A stretch of DNA of 64,000 nucleotides from Halodesulfovibrio sp. MK-HDV (GCF_009914765.1 NZ_WYDS01000011.1:1-64000), one strand, 5' to 3'. Positions 1 through 9,130 are shown, numbered from the stretch's first letter. Program-made: numbers and translations. The notes: generated by a model not told the origin, from the letters alone.

Positions 1-553
1 GGGGGACAGGCTGCTTCTTAACCTCTAAGGAAGGAGGAGCTGGTTTTGACTCTGCCATATTTCTGGCAGGCTGCTGCGGTTTCTCGCCAAAAGAAGGCTT
101 TTCTGCATGTAATTTTTTATCGTGTTCAGCCTGATTAAGTTTTTCAGCCTGATTACTTTCATCAGACAGTTTTCGCTGTTCAGCTTCTTTATGCGCTTCA
201 GCATCTTCAGCCTTCAATAGCTGCTCAATCTCATCCTGCATCGCAGCAACCATTTCAGACTCTACGTAATCGTCATCAATGGTTGTTTCTACGTGCATAC
301 TGTCGCCGGCAGCCTTCTTCAAAGAAGCTTCATTCGTAACTTTAGGCTTTGCTGCTACGCCCAGCTCATCTTCAACATTTTGTGCAACAGGTCTTTCTTC
401 AACGCTTTCCACAATTACCTGATCTTCATCATGCAATATGCGAAATCTAAATTTAGTTTTACAACGTGGACATGTGGCAAGCTGTGCCTTGGACGGAATT
501 GAACTCGCGTTTATGTTTCGAGCAAACTGACATTCAGGACATGTTATAAGCAT
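1..553 (-). CDS. Zinc-ribbon (MJ0042-type) protein, partial at window edge
   Basis: The reading frame starts at the ATG complementary to 551-553 and stays open to the left edge, so at least 184 residues are visible and the C-terminus is missing. The first ~35 residues form a zinc ribbon with two pairs, CPEC and CPRC, followed by KFRFR. This closely resembles the N-terminus of the protein at 656-1651. After the ribbon comes a long acidic and Lys/Gln/Glu-rich low-complexity stretch with no recognisable domain. By analogy with other MJ0042-ribbon proteins, the missing part may be a membrane or other C-terminal domain. Its function is unknown. Confidence 0.8.
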   Translation of the reverse strand, partial: MLITCPECQFARNINASSIPSKAQLATCPRCKTKFRFRILHDEDQVIVESVEERPVAQNVEDELGVAAKPKVTNEASLKKAAGDSMHVETTIDDDYVESEMVAAMQDEIEQLLKAEDAEAHKEAEQRKLSDESNQAEKLNQAEHDKKLHAEKPSFGEKPQQPARNMAESKPAPPSLEVKKQPVP

Positions 554-585
554 GAACCAATCCTCTTAAAATCGGAAAATTCACA

Positions 586-600
586 CTCCAAAATTTGGAG
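586..600. promoter_or_regulatory. Perfect 15-bp palindrome upstream of the partial zinc-ribbon gene
   Basis: CTCCAAAATTTGGAG is a perfect inverted repeat with an odd centre, 33 bp upstream of the ATG at 553. Position and symmetry fit a repressor operator, but no regulator can be named and chance is not excluded. Confidence 0.25.
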
Positions 601-631
601 CGCGACTGATTCTAACCAATAGCCTTGGCTG

Positions 632-649
632 GTTGCAGAAAACTGCAAC
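632..649 (-). terminator. Hairpin just downstream of the Yip1-domain gene
   Basis: GTTGCAG and CTGCAAC pair across a 4-base loop, 7 bases beyond the stop codon of the gene ending at 656. There is no T-tract on the minus strand after it, so it is at best a weak terminator or an RNA-end stabiliser. Confidence 0.3.
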
Positions 650-655
650 ATAGTA

Positions 656-1651
656 CTAAATAATACCCTGTAATTGTAAACTATACACTACAAAAGACAC
701 AAGGACGAGTACCAGAATTATCACAGGTGGAAGAACACGGGTATATGTTGTTCCGTGTGCACTTTTTAATCCTTTCACGATAATTATCAGCTTCAGCACA
801 CCGCCTACCAACGGGCCGACTATCGGAATAATTGAAAGAAGGTCCGCAGTCGCAGCATAGCATAGCACTCGAAGCGTTACGCCCATCCTGCCATTTGCTG
901 CACCGGTTAGTTTAAGTGCCCCGTGGAGTACTGATCCTGTCACAAACAAATAAACTACAAGAATTAACGGGCTGACGAACATAATAGAAAACAGCTCATC
1001 AATAGAAAGTGATCCTGCAACTTCCGATGGAATAAGCGGGTTGCCGAAAACACTCTGCCAAACAGTTTCTACAAGCACTGACACAAGAGAGATAATGATA
1101 AAGTAACTGAACGGAATGGAGAATTTACCGTTCTTATTCATAATCTCAAAAAACAATGAGGGCTTAAGCAATACACCTTTTATGGTAGCTGAAATTGCGG
1201 GGAAAAAGCCCAATTCTTTTACTTCTGCCCATGGAACATCCTGCGGCATACCGTCCAGCGGCTGACCGTCGGTGTAGACCATGCGCAACGGGTCTTCTTG
1301 CTCTGAAGTAGACTGTGTTCCATCATTCTTCCAGAATTCGTCATCTGAAAATTCTTCCTGCTCAGGCGCATTGTCTCGGTGGACAGAAGGTGGATACAGA
1401 TCTTCAGGGCGAACAGGACGCTGTGCTTCGTCAGAAGGCTCGTCCATGCTTGAAGTCTGAATAGACGCAGACGGCTTTGTCTGAGACTTTTCTGTGTCCT
1501 GACCTAAAACAAAGTCAGGTTCTTTCTCTTCGACCAAACGGAAACGAAATTTAGAACTGCATTTCGGACAGGTAGCGACAGTCAGATCAGACGAAACTGA
1601 GTCCGGATTTACATTACGAGTGTACCCGCACTCTGGACAACGGATTTCCAT
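656..1651 (-). CDS. Zinc-ribbon plus Yip1-family membrane protein
   Basis: 331 residues. Residues 1-38 are an MJ0042-type zinc ribbon with CPEC and CPKC pairs and the KFRFR ending. Residues ~40-145 are an acidic, proline-containing linker. From ~150 onward there are about five hydrophobic segments typical of a Yip1-type bacterial membrane domain, with the end motif KSAHGTTYTRVLP. It is a paralogue in layout of its two minus-strand neighbours: it shares the ribbon with the gene at 1-553 and the membrane domain with the gene at 1763. Its role is unknown. A cytoplasmic ribbon tethered to the inner membrane is the visible architecture. Confidence 0.85.
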   Translation of the reverse strand: MEIRCPECGYTRNVNPDSVSSDLTVATCPKCSSKFRFRLVEEKEPDFVLGQDTEKSQTKPSASIQTSSMDEPSDEAQRPVRPEDLYPPSVHRDNAPEQEEFSDDEFWKNDGTQSTSEQEDPLRMVYTDGQPLDGMPQDVPWAEVKELGFFPAISATIKGVLLKPSLFFEIMNKNGKFSIPFSYFIIISLVSVLVETVWQSVFGNPLIPSEVAGSLSIDELFSIMFVSPLILVVYLFVTGSVLHGALKLTGAANGRMGVTLRVLCYAATADLLSIIPIVGPLVGGVLKLIIIVKGLKSAHGTTYTRVLPPVIILVLVLVSFVVYSLQLQGII

Positions 1652-1762
1652 ATTCTATCCTTATATAGTTACGCGACATCCGGCGGCAAAAATAAAAAAG
1701 CCGGAGTACTACAAAAATCAAAGGTGTGTGACCTGCATCAAAGCAATATACAAATTCTTACC

Positions 1763-2311
1763 TTAGGGAAAGAGTAGCCTGCATACGATAAAAAACACGG
1801 GGAAATTCACAGAAATAACAGGCAAAACTTTACTCCACTCCGTGCCATGTACAGCTTTTAAGCTGTACGCCAGAAAAATTGAGGCATACATTACAGCGGT
1901 AAACGTTCCCGTATACGGAAAAACACTTAAATACAGACACGGTGCAGCATAGCATACACACTGCATTGTTGCAGCATAAGATGCTTTTTTCCCACGCGCT
2001 ACCCAAAGTAGAGTATGCAAAAAAGCAGCTAGCAGCACCAGTCCGATTGCATAAAATGGCATGAGAACAACCTGCTTCTGCATAATTGCAAGCGGTGTTT
2101 CCCACAATGAAAATGCAACAATGACGCTATACGGTCTAAAATAATCTTCTCCGAACATACCGACAAGGTTCCCAAGCCCGATTCGGACAAGCGGAATACT
2201 CATCAAAGTAAGAACAGCAAAAAAAAGAGCACGCAATGGTAAACTTTTTCTTTGTTGTGTGGAAAAAAACTTTGTGGGTCTCACATACGGATCTAGAATT
2301 GTAACTAGCAT
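1763..2311 (-). CDS. Yip1-family membrane protein without zinc ribbon
   Basis: 182 residues from the ATG complementary to 2309-2311. A GTG at 2347 would add 12 residues, but the ATG start aligns best with the Yip1 domain of the neighbour (conserved pattern of a Pro, then FF). Neither start has a clear Shine-Dalgarno sequence. Four to five hydrophobic segments are visible. The C-terminal motif KAVHGTEWSKVLP matches KSAHGTTYTRVLP of the protein at 656-1651, showing homology. Function unknown. It is probably co-transcribed with the downstream zinc-ribbon gene. Confidence 0.7.
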   Translation of the reverse strand: MLVTILDPYVRPTKFFSTQQRKSLPLRALFFAVLTLMSIPLVRIGLGNLVGMFGEDYFRPYSVIVAFSLWETPLAIMQKQVVLMPFYAIGLVLLAAFLHTLLWVARGKKASYAATMQCVCYAAPCLYLSVFPYTGTFTAVMYASIFLAYSLKAVHGTEWSKVLPVISVNFPVFFIVCRLLFP

Positions 2312-2347
2312 ATATTTATGGAGTATTGTGTAAAAAAGACGTAGCAC

Positions 2348-2764
2348 GACATGTGCTGGTACATATTGAATTTATGCGGTATACAGATTTTATATCAGTA
2401 CTAATTACTACTAGCAAAGCTATTCCTTCAGTGGAAACACACGATTAAACAACTCTCTTCCGTACTTTCTTACTAATACCGTTATCTTTTGCTGAATGCA
2501 AAGACTGCCTTTCCTACTTTATTGGTTCCAAATTATACAAAAAAGTTTGATTGTATTTAAGACTTCGGAAATTCTTTGCCCTGTGCGAGGTAGTTTGGTA
2601 AGGAAAAGCTGCGTCGTTCGTTCGCTCTACGTTCACGCACCAGCAAAATTTTATACATGTTGTTAAAGAGGGGACCTTTCCCTTTTTTATTTTTTTATTG
2701 AGGTTCTTCGGATCTCTCATTGGGTCAGATGGCTTTACGCCTTCTCATATTATAAGGAGTCACA
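2348..2764. other. Divergent intergenic region before the heme genes
   Basis: About 420 bases between the minus-strand membrane gene and ahbC. I see AT-rich sequence suitable for promoters on both strands and the ribosome site AAGGAG just before ahbC. There is no RNA gene and no convincing coding frame. Confidence 0.5.
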
Positions 2765-3953
2765 ATGATAGGCATTTCAAAACTTTACTGTGGTCAGGTT
2801 GAACCTTCCGACGCGTTGCGTTACGGCAGGGACTCTGGCAAACTTCCTTCCCACCTGCTGCAGTTTTCAAAAGATAAAAAGCCTGTTGTCGTATGGAATA
2901 TGACCCAGCGCTGTAACCTTAAATGTGTTCACTGTTACGCACATGCTGTCGATCCTGAAAAGCATGAAGACCTCATCAGCACAGACAAAGGTAAAGAGAT
3001 CATTGACGATCTTGCTCAGTACGGCGCCCCTGTTATGCTGTTCTCCGGTGGCGAACCACTCGTTCGTAAGGACCTTGTAGAACTTGCAAAGCATGCAACC
3101 GACAAAGGTATGCGCGCTGTTATTTCTACCAACGGTACACTCATCACCAAAGAAAAAGCACGCGAACTTAAAGAAGTTGGTCTTTCCTACGTTGGTATCT
3201 CACTTGACGGTATGGAAGACGTACACAACAAGTTCCGCGGCGTTCCTAACGCTTTTAAAAAAAGCACTCGAAGGTATTGAGAACTGTAAAGCAGAAGGCC
3301 TCAAAGTAGGTTTGCGTCTCACTATCAACAAACAGAATGCTCCTGAAATTCCAAAAGTTTTCCAGCTTCTTAAAGATATGGAAATTCCACGTATCTGTCT
3401 GTACCACCTTGTGTACTCCGGTCGTGGTTCCGAAATCATTAAAGAAGACCTCGATCATCAGGCAACTCGTGACGTTGTTGACCTCATCATGGATGAGACC
3501 AGAAAACTTCATGAAGCAGGTCACCCTAAAGAAGTTCTTACCGTAGATAACCATGCTGACGGTCCATACGTATGGATGCGCATGATGCGTGAAGATCCTG
3601 CCCGTGCTAAAGAAGTCTTTGAACTGCTTCAGTTCAACGAAGGCAACAGCTCCGGTCGCGGTATCGGTTGCATCAGCTGGGACGGCAGTGTTCACCCTGA
3701 CCAGTTCTGGAGAGAAAAAGTATTCGGTAACGTTCTCGAACGTCCGTTCTCCGAGATCTGGGATGACATGGACATCGAACTTCTTTCCAAAATGAAAGAT
3801 AAAAAACAGCATGTTGGCGGACGCTGTGCTAAGTGTCGCTTCCTCAACATCTGTGGCGGTAACTTCCGTGCTCGTGCAGAAGCTGTTTACGGCGACGAGT
3901 GGGCACAGGATCCAGCGTGTTACCTCACCGACGACGAAATTCGTCCTGAGTAA
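2765..3953 (+). CDS. ahbC: 12,18-didecarboxysiroheme deacetylase AhbC, interrupted by a frameshift
   Basis: Radical SAM enzyme of the siroheme-dependent heme pathway. It removes the two acetate side chains of 12,18-didecarboxysiroheme to give iron-coproporphyrin III. The N-terminal part (2765-3280) has the radical SAM cluster motif with Cys50, Cys54 and Cys57, and SGGEPL. It breaks after PNAFKK at a run of seven A (3257-3263). Removing one A restores KKALEGIENCK and the frame running to 3953. That second part holds the C-terminal cysteine cluster (CAKCRFLNICGG) of the SPASM-like region. As written, the gene gives a 171-residue stub plus an untranslated remainder. A sequencing error or a recent mutation is most likely. 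AAGGAG precedes the ATG. Confidence 0.9.
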
Positions 3954-3984
3954 CAGCTCCCCCGCTAAACTATGATTCTACCGG

Positions 3985-4015
3985 CTCCCGCTGTTCCGCT
4001 CTGGAAGAGCGGGAG
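3985..4015 (+). terminator. Rho-independent terminator after ahbC
   Basis: CTCCCGCT pairs with AGCGGGAG and is followed by TCCTTTT. It lies 32 bases after the ahbC stop, so ahbC may be partly separated from hemB. Confidence 0.65.
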
Positions 4016-4030
4016 TCCTTTTATAACTAA

Positions 4031-4106
4031 GTTTCAGCAGCACAACCAGCCCTACCCTTGTAGCTCGCCGGTTCCATCAACTTCTTGTCACCTCTCCTGC
4101 TGAAAC
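4031..4106 (+). repeat. Inverted repeat in the hemB leader
   Basis: GTTTCAGCAG (4031-4040) is exactly complementary to CTGCTGAAAC (4097-4106), with 56 bases between them, just upstream of hemB. The RNA could close into a long-stem leader structure. No known riboswitch was recognised. Confidence 0.4.
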
Positions 4107-4142
4107 AGATACGAACCGATCCTTAACGATCAGGAGGATTCA

Positions 4143-5135
4143 ATGGCTGACTTCTTCAGAGGACGACGTCTTCGCAGCACAGCGGCACTGCGTGCGCTTG
4201 TGTGCGAAAATCGTGTTACAGCGCAAGACCTGATTATGCCATATTTCATCGTGGATACTGACGAGTCATCATTCCGCAAAGAAATTTCTTCCATGCCGGG
4301 ACAATTCCAACTTTCTTTGGACGAATTTGAAAAGCAACTTGCAGAAGCAGTTGCTGCCGGTCTTCGCTCCATCATTTTGTTTGGTATTCCTAAATGCAAA
4401 GATGCTACCGGTTCTGAAGGGTACGCAGATGACGGCATCGTACAGCGTGCTGTACGCCTTGCTAAATCCCGCCATCCAGAGCTTGTTGTCATCACTGACG
4501 TATGTCTTTGCGAATACACAGACCACGGCCATTGCGGCATTCTTCAGAAAAAGAACGATGACGTTACCGTTGCAAACGACTCCACACTAGAACTTCTTCA
4601 GCGTGTAGCTGTTTCTCATGCGAAAGCTGGTGCGGATATTGTTGCACCATCCGACATGATGGACGGACGCATTCAGGCACTGCGTGAAGCATTGGATGAT
4701 GAAGGTTTCATTAACCTTCCGATAATGTCCTACGCTGTGAAATACTCATCCGCATTCTACGGTCCTTTCCGTGACGCTGCTGAGTCTACCCCGCAAAGCG
4801 GTGACCGCAAAAGTTACCAGATGGACCCTGCAAACAGCCGCGAAGCACTTCGCGAAGCAACAGCAGATGTTCTGGAAGAAGCAGATTTTCTCATGGTAAA
4901 ACCGGCAGGCGCATATCTCGATATTATCCGTATGCTCCGTGACGGTTTTGATCTGCCGCTTGCCGCCTATCAGGTGAGTGGAGAATACTCCATGATCATG
5001 GCAGCAGCGCAGAATGACTGGATCGACCTTGACGCAGTTGGAATGGAATCACTTACTGCCATCAAACGCGCAGGCGCCGATCTCATCATCACCTATTTTG
5101 CCGAAGACTTTATTAAACGCGGACTGGTACAATAA
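4143..5135 (+). CDS. hemB: Porphobilinogen synthase (delta-aminolevulinate dehydratase)
   Basis: 330 residues, normal family length. It condenses two 5-aminolevulinate molecules to porphobilinogen in the cytoplasm, the common early step to siroheme, heme and cobalamin. The zinc-site region [14 protein letters not shown] is present with its cysteines. Both active-site lysine segments are visible: [14 protein letters not shown] near residue 200 and [12 protein letters not shown] near 252. AGGAGG precedes the ATG. ahbD starts 2 bases after the stop, so hemB, ahbD and the decarboxylase subunit form one transcription unit for heme synthesis. Confidence 0.97.
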   Translation: MADFFRGRRLRSTAALRALVCENRVTAQDLIMPYFIVDTDESSFRKEISSMPGQFQLSLDEFEKQLAEAVAAGLRSIILFGIPKCKDATGSEGYADDGIVQRAVRLAKSRHPELVVITDVCLCEYTDHGHCGILQKKNDDVTVANDSTLELLQRVAVSHAKAGADIVAPSDMMDGRIQALREALDDEGFINLPIMSYAVKYSSAFYGPFRDAAESTPQSGDRKSYQMDPANSREALREATADVLEEADFLMVKPAGAYLDIIRMLRDGFDLPLAAYQVSGEYSMIMAAAQNDWIDLDAVGMESLTAIKRAGADLIITYFAEDFIKRGLVQ

Positions 5136-5137
5136 AC

Positions 5138-6472
5138 ATGTCTGATAAAAAAGAATCTCTCTGCGGCTGTGCATCCAAAGATATTGGACGCATTGCCGAT
5201 AAAGCACCACTTGGTCATATGCACGCTCACAAAGAAGCAATTCTTGATACAGGATTGCCTCCAAAGAACCGCCCTGCAGAAACAGAAAAGCCTGCCGGGC
5301 ATCCAGAAATGCCAAAAGGCCATCCTGAGGGAATGCCTGCCGGACACCCGCACGGTAAAGCACCCGCTGTTCATCCTCATGGAAACGGTCTTACCGGCTC
5401 TATGGCGCGCACTCTTGAAGACGGCTCCCCTTCCTGCAAACTCATTGCATGGGAAGTAACCCGTTCTTGCAACCTTGCTTGCAAACACTGTCGTGCTGAA
5501 GCACATGAAGAACCATACCCGGGCGAACTTGATACCGATGAAGCAAAAGCACTGATCGACACCTTCCAGAGCGTTGGTAACCCGATCATCATCTTCACCG
5601 GTGGTGACCCTATGATGCGTTCCGATGTATATGAGCTTGTCGCGTATGCGACAGAAAAAGGTTTACGTTGTGTTATGTCTCCTAACGGCACTCTGATTAC
5701 ACCAGAAACTGCTCAAAAAATGAAAGAGTCCGGCGTGCAGCGCTGCTCTATCTCTATTGACGGTCCTGGTGCAGAATTCCATGACGATTTTCGTGGTGTC
5801 GAAGGCGCATTTGACATGTCTTTGCGCGGTATCGAATATCTGAAGGAAGCTGGAATTGAGTTTCAGATCAATACGACTGTAACCCGCCAGAACCTTCCAT
5901 ACTTCAAACAGATTTTTCAACTGTGCGAAGAGCTTGGTGCAGTTGCCTGGCACATCTTCCTGCTTGTTCCAACCGGACGCGCAGCGCAGATGGGTGCAGA
6001 AGTTATTACAGCAGAAGAGTACGAAGAAGTGCTCAACTGGTTCTACGACTTCCGCAAAACCACAAACATGCACCTCAAAGCAACCTGTGCTCCGCACTAC
6101 TACCGCATCATGCGCCAGCGCGCTAAAGAAGAAGGTCTTGCTGTTAATGCTGAAAACTTCGGCATGGATGCATTCACCCGCGGTTGTCTGGGCGGCACCG
6201 GTTTCTGTTTTATTTCCCACACAGGTCAAGTTCAGCCATGCGGCTATCTAGAACTTGACTGTGGACAGGTAAAAAACACCCCGTTCCCAGAAATCTGGCG
6301 CAAGTCCGAACATTTCCGTCAGTTCCGTACTAAAGAAGAATACGACGGAAAATGCGGTGTATGTGAATACCACAACGTTTGCGGCGGCTGCCGTGCACGC
6401 GGGTATTCAATGAAAGGTTCACACATGGCGGAAGAGCCATTGTGCAGCTACACACCTCGCCGCCAAAAATAA
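5138..6472 (+). CDS. ahbD: AhbD heme synthase (radical SAM iron-coproporphyrin III decarboxylase) with His-rich N-terminal extension
   Basis: 444 residues. It catalyses the last step of the siroheme route, oxidative decarboxylation of two propionates of iron-coproporphyrin III to the vinyl groups of heme b. The radical SAM motif is Cys111, Cys115, Cys118 (CNLACKHC), followed by TGGDP. The C-terminal auxiliary cluster cysteines are in the GKCGVCEYHNVCGGC region. Residues ~54-82 are an unusual Gly-His-Pro repeat stretch (AGHPEMPKGHP, AGHPHG, VHPHG) ahead of the catalytic domain, a possible metal- or heme-binding extension. It is translationally close to hemB (2-base gap). Confidence 0.93.
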   Translation: MSDKKESLCGCASKDIGRIADKAPLGHMHAHKEAILDTGLPPKNRPAETEKPAGHPEMPKGHPEGMPAGHPHGKAPAVHPHGNGLTGSMARTLEDGSPSCKLIAWEVTRSCNLACKHCRAEAHEEPYPGELDTDEAKALIDTFQSVGNPIIIFTGGDPMMRSDVYELVAYATEKGLRCVMSPNGTLITPETAQKMKESGVQRCSISIDGPGAEFHDDFRGVEGAFDMSLRGIEYLKEAGIEFQINTTVTRQNLPYFKQIFQLCEELGAVAWHIFLLVPTGRAAQMGAEVITAEEYEEVLNWFYDFRKTTNMHLKATCAPHYYRIMRQRAKEEGLAVNAENFGMDAFTRGCLGGTGFCFISHTGQVQPCGYLELDCGQVKNTPFPEIWRKSEHFRQFRTKEEYDGKCGVCEYHNVCGGCRARGYSMKGSHMAEEPLCSYTPRRQK

Positions 6473-6507
6473 CACAGCCTGTAAACGCCCATATCATCGA
6501 GGTCGAA

Positions 6508-6987
6508 ATGGATAAACAACTGGAATCTGCACTGAGCAGCACTGACCGAAAAGTTCTGACAATTATTCAATCCGGTTTTCCGATTGCTCCACGCCCGTAT
6601 GAAGTTATTGGCGAGCAGGTAGGTATTACTGAAGCAGAGGCTCTGGCGACTGTTCGCTCATTAAAAGAACGAAGAATTATCAGACGCCTCGGCGCAAACT
6701 TTAATTCCAAGGGACTCGGCTGGCGCTCTACTTTGTGTGCAGCAAAAGTCCCAGCAGAACAGATTGAATCTTTTGTTGCAGAAGTTAACTCTCACACAGG
6801 CGTAACTCATAACTACCTGCGTGATCATGACTTCAACATTTGGTTTACTTTTATCGGCCCAAATTGGGAAACGGTAGTAGAAACCCTTGCAGCAATCACA
6901 GAAAAAACCGGTATCGAAGTTTTAAATCTGCCTGCAACAGAACTCTATAAGATTAAAGTTGATTTCAATTTGACGGAAAACGATTAG
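6508..6987 (+). CDS. Siroheme decarboxylase subunit (AhbA/AhbB family, Lrp/AsnC-like)
   Basis: 159 residues. An N-terminal winged-helix-like segment (TDRKVLTIIQSGFPIAPRPY, then EVGIT-type residues) and a C-terminal AsnC-like domain match the AhbA/AhbB/NirD-type proteins. These form a heterodimer that decarboxylates siroheme to 12,18-didecarboxysiroheme. I chose the ATG at 6508 because GAGG lies just upstream. An upstream in-frame start at 6379 would overlap ahbD by nearly 100 bases. I cannot tell AhbA from AhbB by eye. Only one of the two is in the window, so the partner must be elsewhere. Confidence 0.85.
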   Translation: MDKQLESALSSTDRKVLTIIQSGFPIAPRPYEVIGEQVGITEAEALATVRSLKERRIIRRLGANFNSKGLGWRSTLCAAKVPAEQIESFVAEVNSHTGVTHNYLRDHDFNIWFTFIGPNWETVVETLAAITEKTGIEVLNLPATELYKIKVDFNLTEND

Positions 6988-7020
6988 TCGTCACACTGCA
7001 CCAACTTTTCTATATTACAA

Positions 7021-7057
7021 ATGGCGCAACTACTAACAAATTATGTAGTTGCGCCAT
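7021..7057 (+). terminator. Terminator of the hemB-ahbD operon
   Basis: A 13-bp perfect stem, ATGGCGCAACTAC with GTAGTTGCGCCAT, closes an 11-base loop and is followed by a T-rich stretch. It lies 33 bases after the decarboxylase stop. The stem contains an ATG in frame with the next gene, which is therefore unlikely to be a real start. Confidence 0.75.
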
Positions 7058-7095
7058 TTACTTATCTTTTCTCTGATAGTATAGAAGGCCATCCT

Positions 7096-8892
7096 ATGCC
7101 TCATATTTCAAATCCATACTTTTTCATACTCTTACTGCTACTGTACACAGGCGTAGTGCTCTTTCTTGTGTTCTATTTATTAGTGCATAAAAAGCCTGCA
7201 TGGATATACAAGTGGGCATGCAACAGAGTAGCAGCTTTCAAAGATTTTGGTAGATTCAGTCCACAGTTTCGGACGAAGCTCTATAGTTCCGGTGCGATCA
7301 TAGCCATTCGCTTCAATCTTGAGACAGGGAGAGTAAGTGCTATTAACCAGACAGGTGCAGACTTACTCGGAATTACAAAGACCAATAATGAAGTGCATGG
7401 CAGCTTTAAACATGGAGAATTTCTTTCACATGAGTCCAGAAAAGGATTAGTAAAAGAACTTAATCTCCATAAGAGAGTTGAAAACTACCCTGCTACATGC
7501 GTTGTTAACAACGCACTTGTTAAAATACTCATTACTGCAGAAAAATATGAGAATGGTGATGTTGAAGCAATGGTCATCGACATCACAAAGCACTTCAACA
7601 TCTATCAAAAAATCGAAGATCAATACCTTTTTCTACAAAATATACTTAACGCTTTGCCTGTTCCGGTATTTGTGCGCGACAAAAGCCATCAATACCCTTT
7701 CACCAACCAAGCATTTAACAATACGTTTGGTGATATAAACAGTGACTCCTCTAATAAGTATGCATTTCTGATTCCCCCCGACTTTGAAGAATCAGATGTT
7801 CCAACATCTGAGGACTCACAATATCAGGCATCGATTTCATCAAAGTTTCAGGCTGAATTTTCTACTGCCATGAGCACCGGAGTTCATCATTTTGAAGTCC
7901 GTAGACGCCCTTTGAAGAAAAAAAATGGACAAATATTCGGAGTAGTCGGAGTCGCAACAGACATCACACATCGCAAACGAATTGAACAAGATTTACGCGA
8001 TACGACCAAGCGATATAAAAATTTATTTTGGAATGCGGCTGAAGGTATTACAACTGTGCAGCATGACGGTCGCCTTACAGAAGTAAACCCTGCAATGGCT
8101 TCGATTTGTGGATACGATTCACCTGAACAACTATTGGAAGAAGTTCATTTCGTCGATAAATTTTGGCGCTACCCTGAGCAACGTGCTGAATACTTGAAAA
8201 TTGTTCTTGAAAACAAAACAGCAGTTGGTTTTGATTTTGAATTTGTTCGCAGAGATGGAACCATAGGCTGGATGACTATCAGCTCCAGTGGTAAATTTGA
8301 TGAGCATGGCAATCTTGAATACATTGAAAATATTATTTCTGACATTACCCTGAAGAAACAATCTGAGCTTGAACTTACGCGTTGCGCAACAATCGACAGT
8401 ACTACTGGGATCTGTAACAGAAATGCTTTAGAGGGACATTTAATAACCCTCCTCAACGCAAAACCTGCCACTCCATTTGCTGTAGTTTTTATTGATTTAA
8501 ACAATTTCAAACCAGTAAATGACAACTACGGTCACTACACGGGTGACAAAGTTCTAGAAATTATCGCTCAGCGCCTTGTTGCCAACTGTCGTGAAACAGA
8601 CTTTGCAGCCCGCCTCGGTGGCGATGAATTCATAGTTATTCTCAACGAAGTGAATAACAAAAAAACACTTAGTGGCATTACCGACACGCTGCTGGACATC
8701 ATTAAAGAACCAATTCTTCTTGGTGGCATCACCCATGTTGTTTCTGCCAGCGCCGGAGTCAGCCAGTATCCGGCAGATGGTGACACAACCGCAGACTTAC
8801 TTAAAGCTGCCGACGCATCCATGTACGACATGAAACGCTCAAGCAAAGCTAGCAAGATCAATAATCAGCTAGAACTCCTCGCTAACAGCTAG
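7096..8892 (+). CDS. Membrane-anchored PAS-PAS-PAS-GGDEF diguanylate cyclase
   Basis: 598 residues from the ATG at 7096, which has AGAAGG upstream. The in-frame ATG at 7021 lies inside a terminator stem and lacks a ribosome site. A single membrane helix near residues 7-30 precedes three PAS-type regions (about 60-165, 175-300 and 305-425) and a C-terminal GGDEF domain. The active-site motif GGDEF is intact. RETD five residues before it is the product-inhibition I-site (RxxD), so it is expected to make cyclic di-GMP under feedback control. No EAL domain follows. The signal sensed by the PAS domains is unknown. Confidence 0.9.
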   Translation: MPHISNPYFFILLLLLYTGVVLFLVFYLLVHKKPAWIYKWACNRVAAFKDFGRFSPQFRTKLYSSGAIIAIRFNLETGRVSAINQTGADLLGITKTNNEVHGSFKHGEFLSHESRKGLVKELNLHKRVENYPATCVVNNALVKILITAEKYENGDVEAMVIDITKHFNIYQKIEDQYLFLQNILNALPVPVFVRDKSHQYPFTNQAFNNTFGDINSDSSNKYAFLIPPDFEESDVPTSEDSQYQASISSKFQAEFSTAMSTGVHHFEVRRRPLKKKNGQIFGVVGVATDITHRKRIEQDLRDTTKRYKNLFWNAAEGITTVQHDGRLTEVNPAMASICGYDSPEQLLEEVHFVDKFWRYPEQRAEYLKIVLENKTAVGFDFEFVRRDGTIGWMTISSSGKFDEHGNLEYIENIISDITLKKQSELELTRCATIDSTTGICNRNALEGHLITLLNAKPATPFAVVFIDLNNFKPVNDNYGHYTGDKVLEIIAQRLVANCRETDFAARLGGDEFIVILNEVNNKKTLSGITDTLLDIIKEPILLGGITHVVSASAGVSQYPADGDTTADLLKAADASMYDMKRSSKASKINNQLELLANS

Positions 8893-9130
8893 CAAACGAC
8901 AGTTTGCATATCTGCCTCCAACGCACGATCCTCTGAGACAACCCCAGCATTCCGTTAAAGCGGTTTTCAGTGCTTGGTTGACTCCACCCTAGTCCTACAT
9001 AGCTGATTACAAGCACACTCGCCTTCCTTATCGCTCCTTCATTGAATTCACACGTGCACCTGTCACGAAAGTAGACACACGCCTTTCGTATAAATCGTTG
9101 CGGTCAAAAAAACGTAAGAAGAATACAAAA
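8893..9130. other. Convergent intergenic region, nothing recognised
   Basis: About 240 bases between the diguanylate cyclase and the qmo terminator. No coding frame, RNA gene or strong repeat was seen. Confidence 0.4.

Noticed and set aside
2514-2720. 68-codon minus-strand frame upstream of ahbC
   Set aside because: Low-complexity Lys/Asn content, no ribosome site and no domain. Treated as intergenic.
3257-3263. Programmed frameshifting at the ahbC A7 run
   Set aside because: Seven A is short for efficient polymerase slippage, no stimulating structure was seen, and a second unrelated indel in rsmI makes sequence error simpler.
7021-7095. Longer start for the diguanylate cyclase
   Set aside because: It lies inside a perfect terminator hairpin and has no ribosome site.
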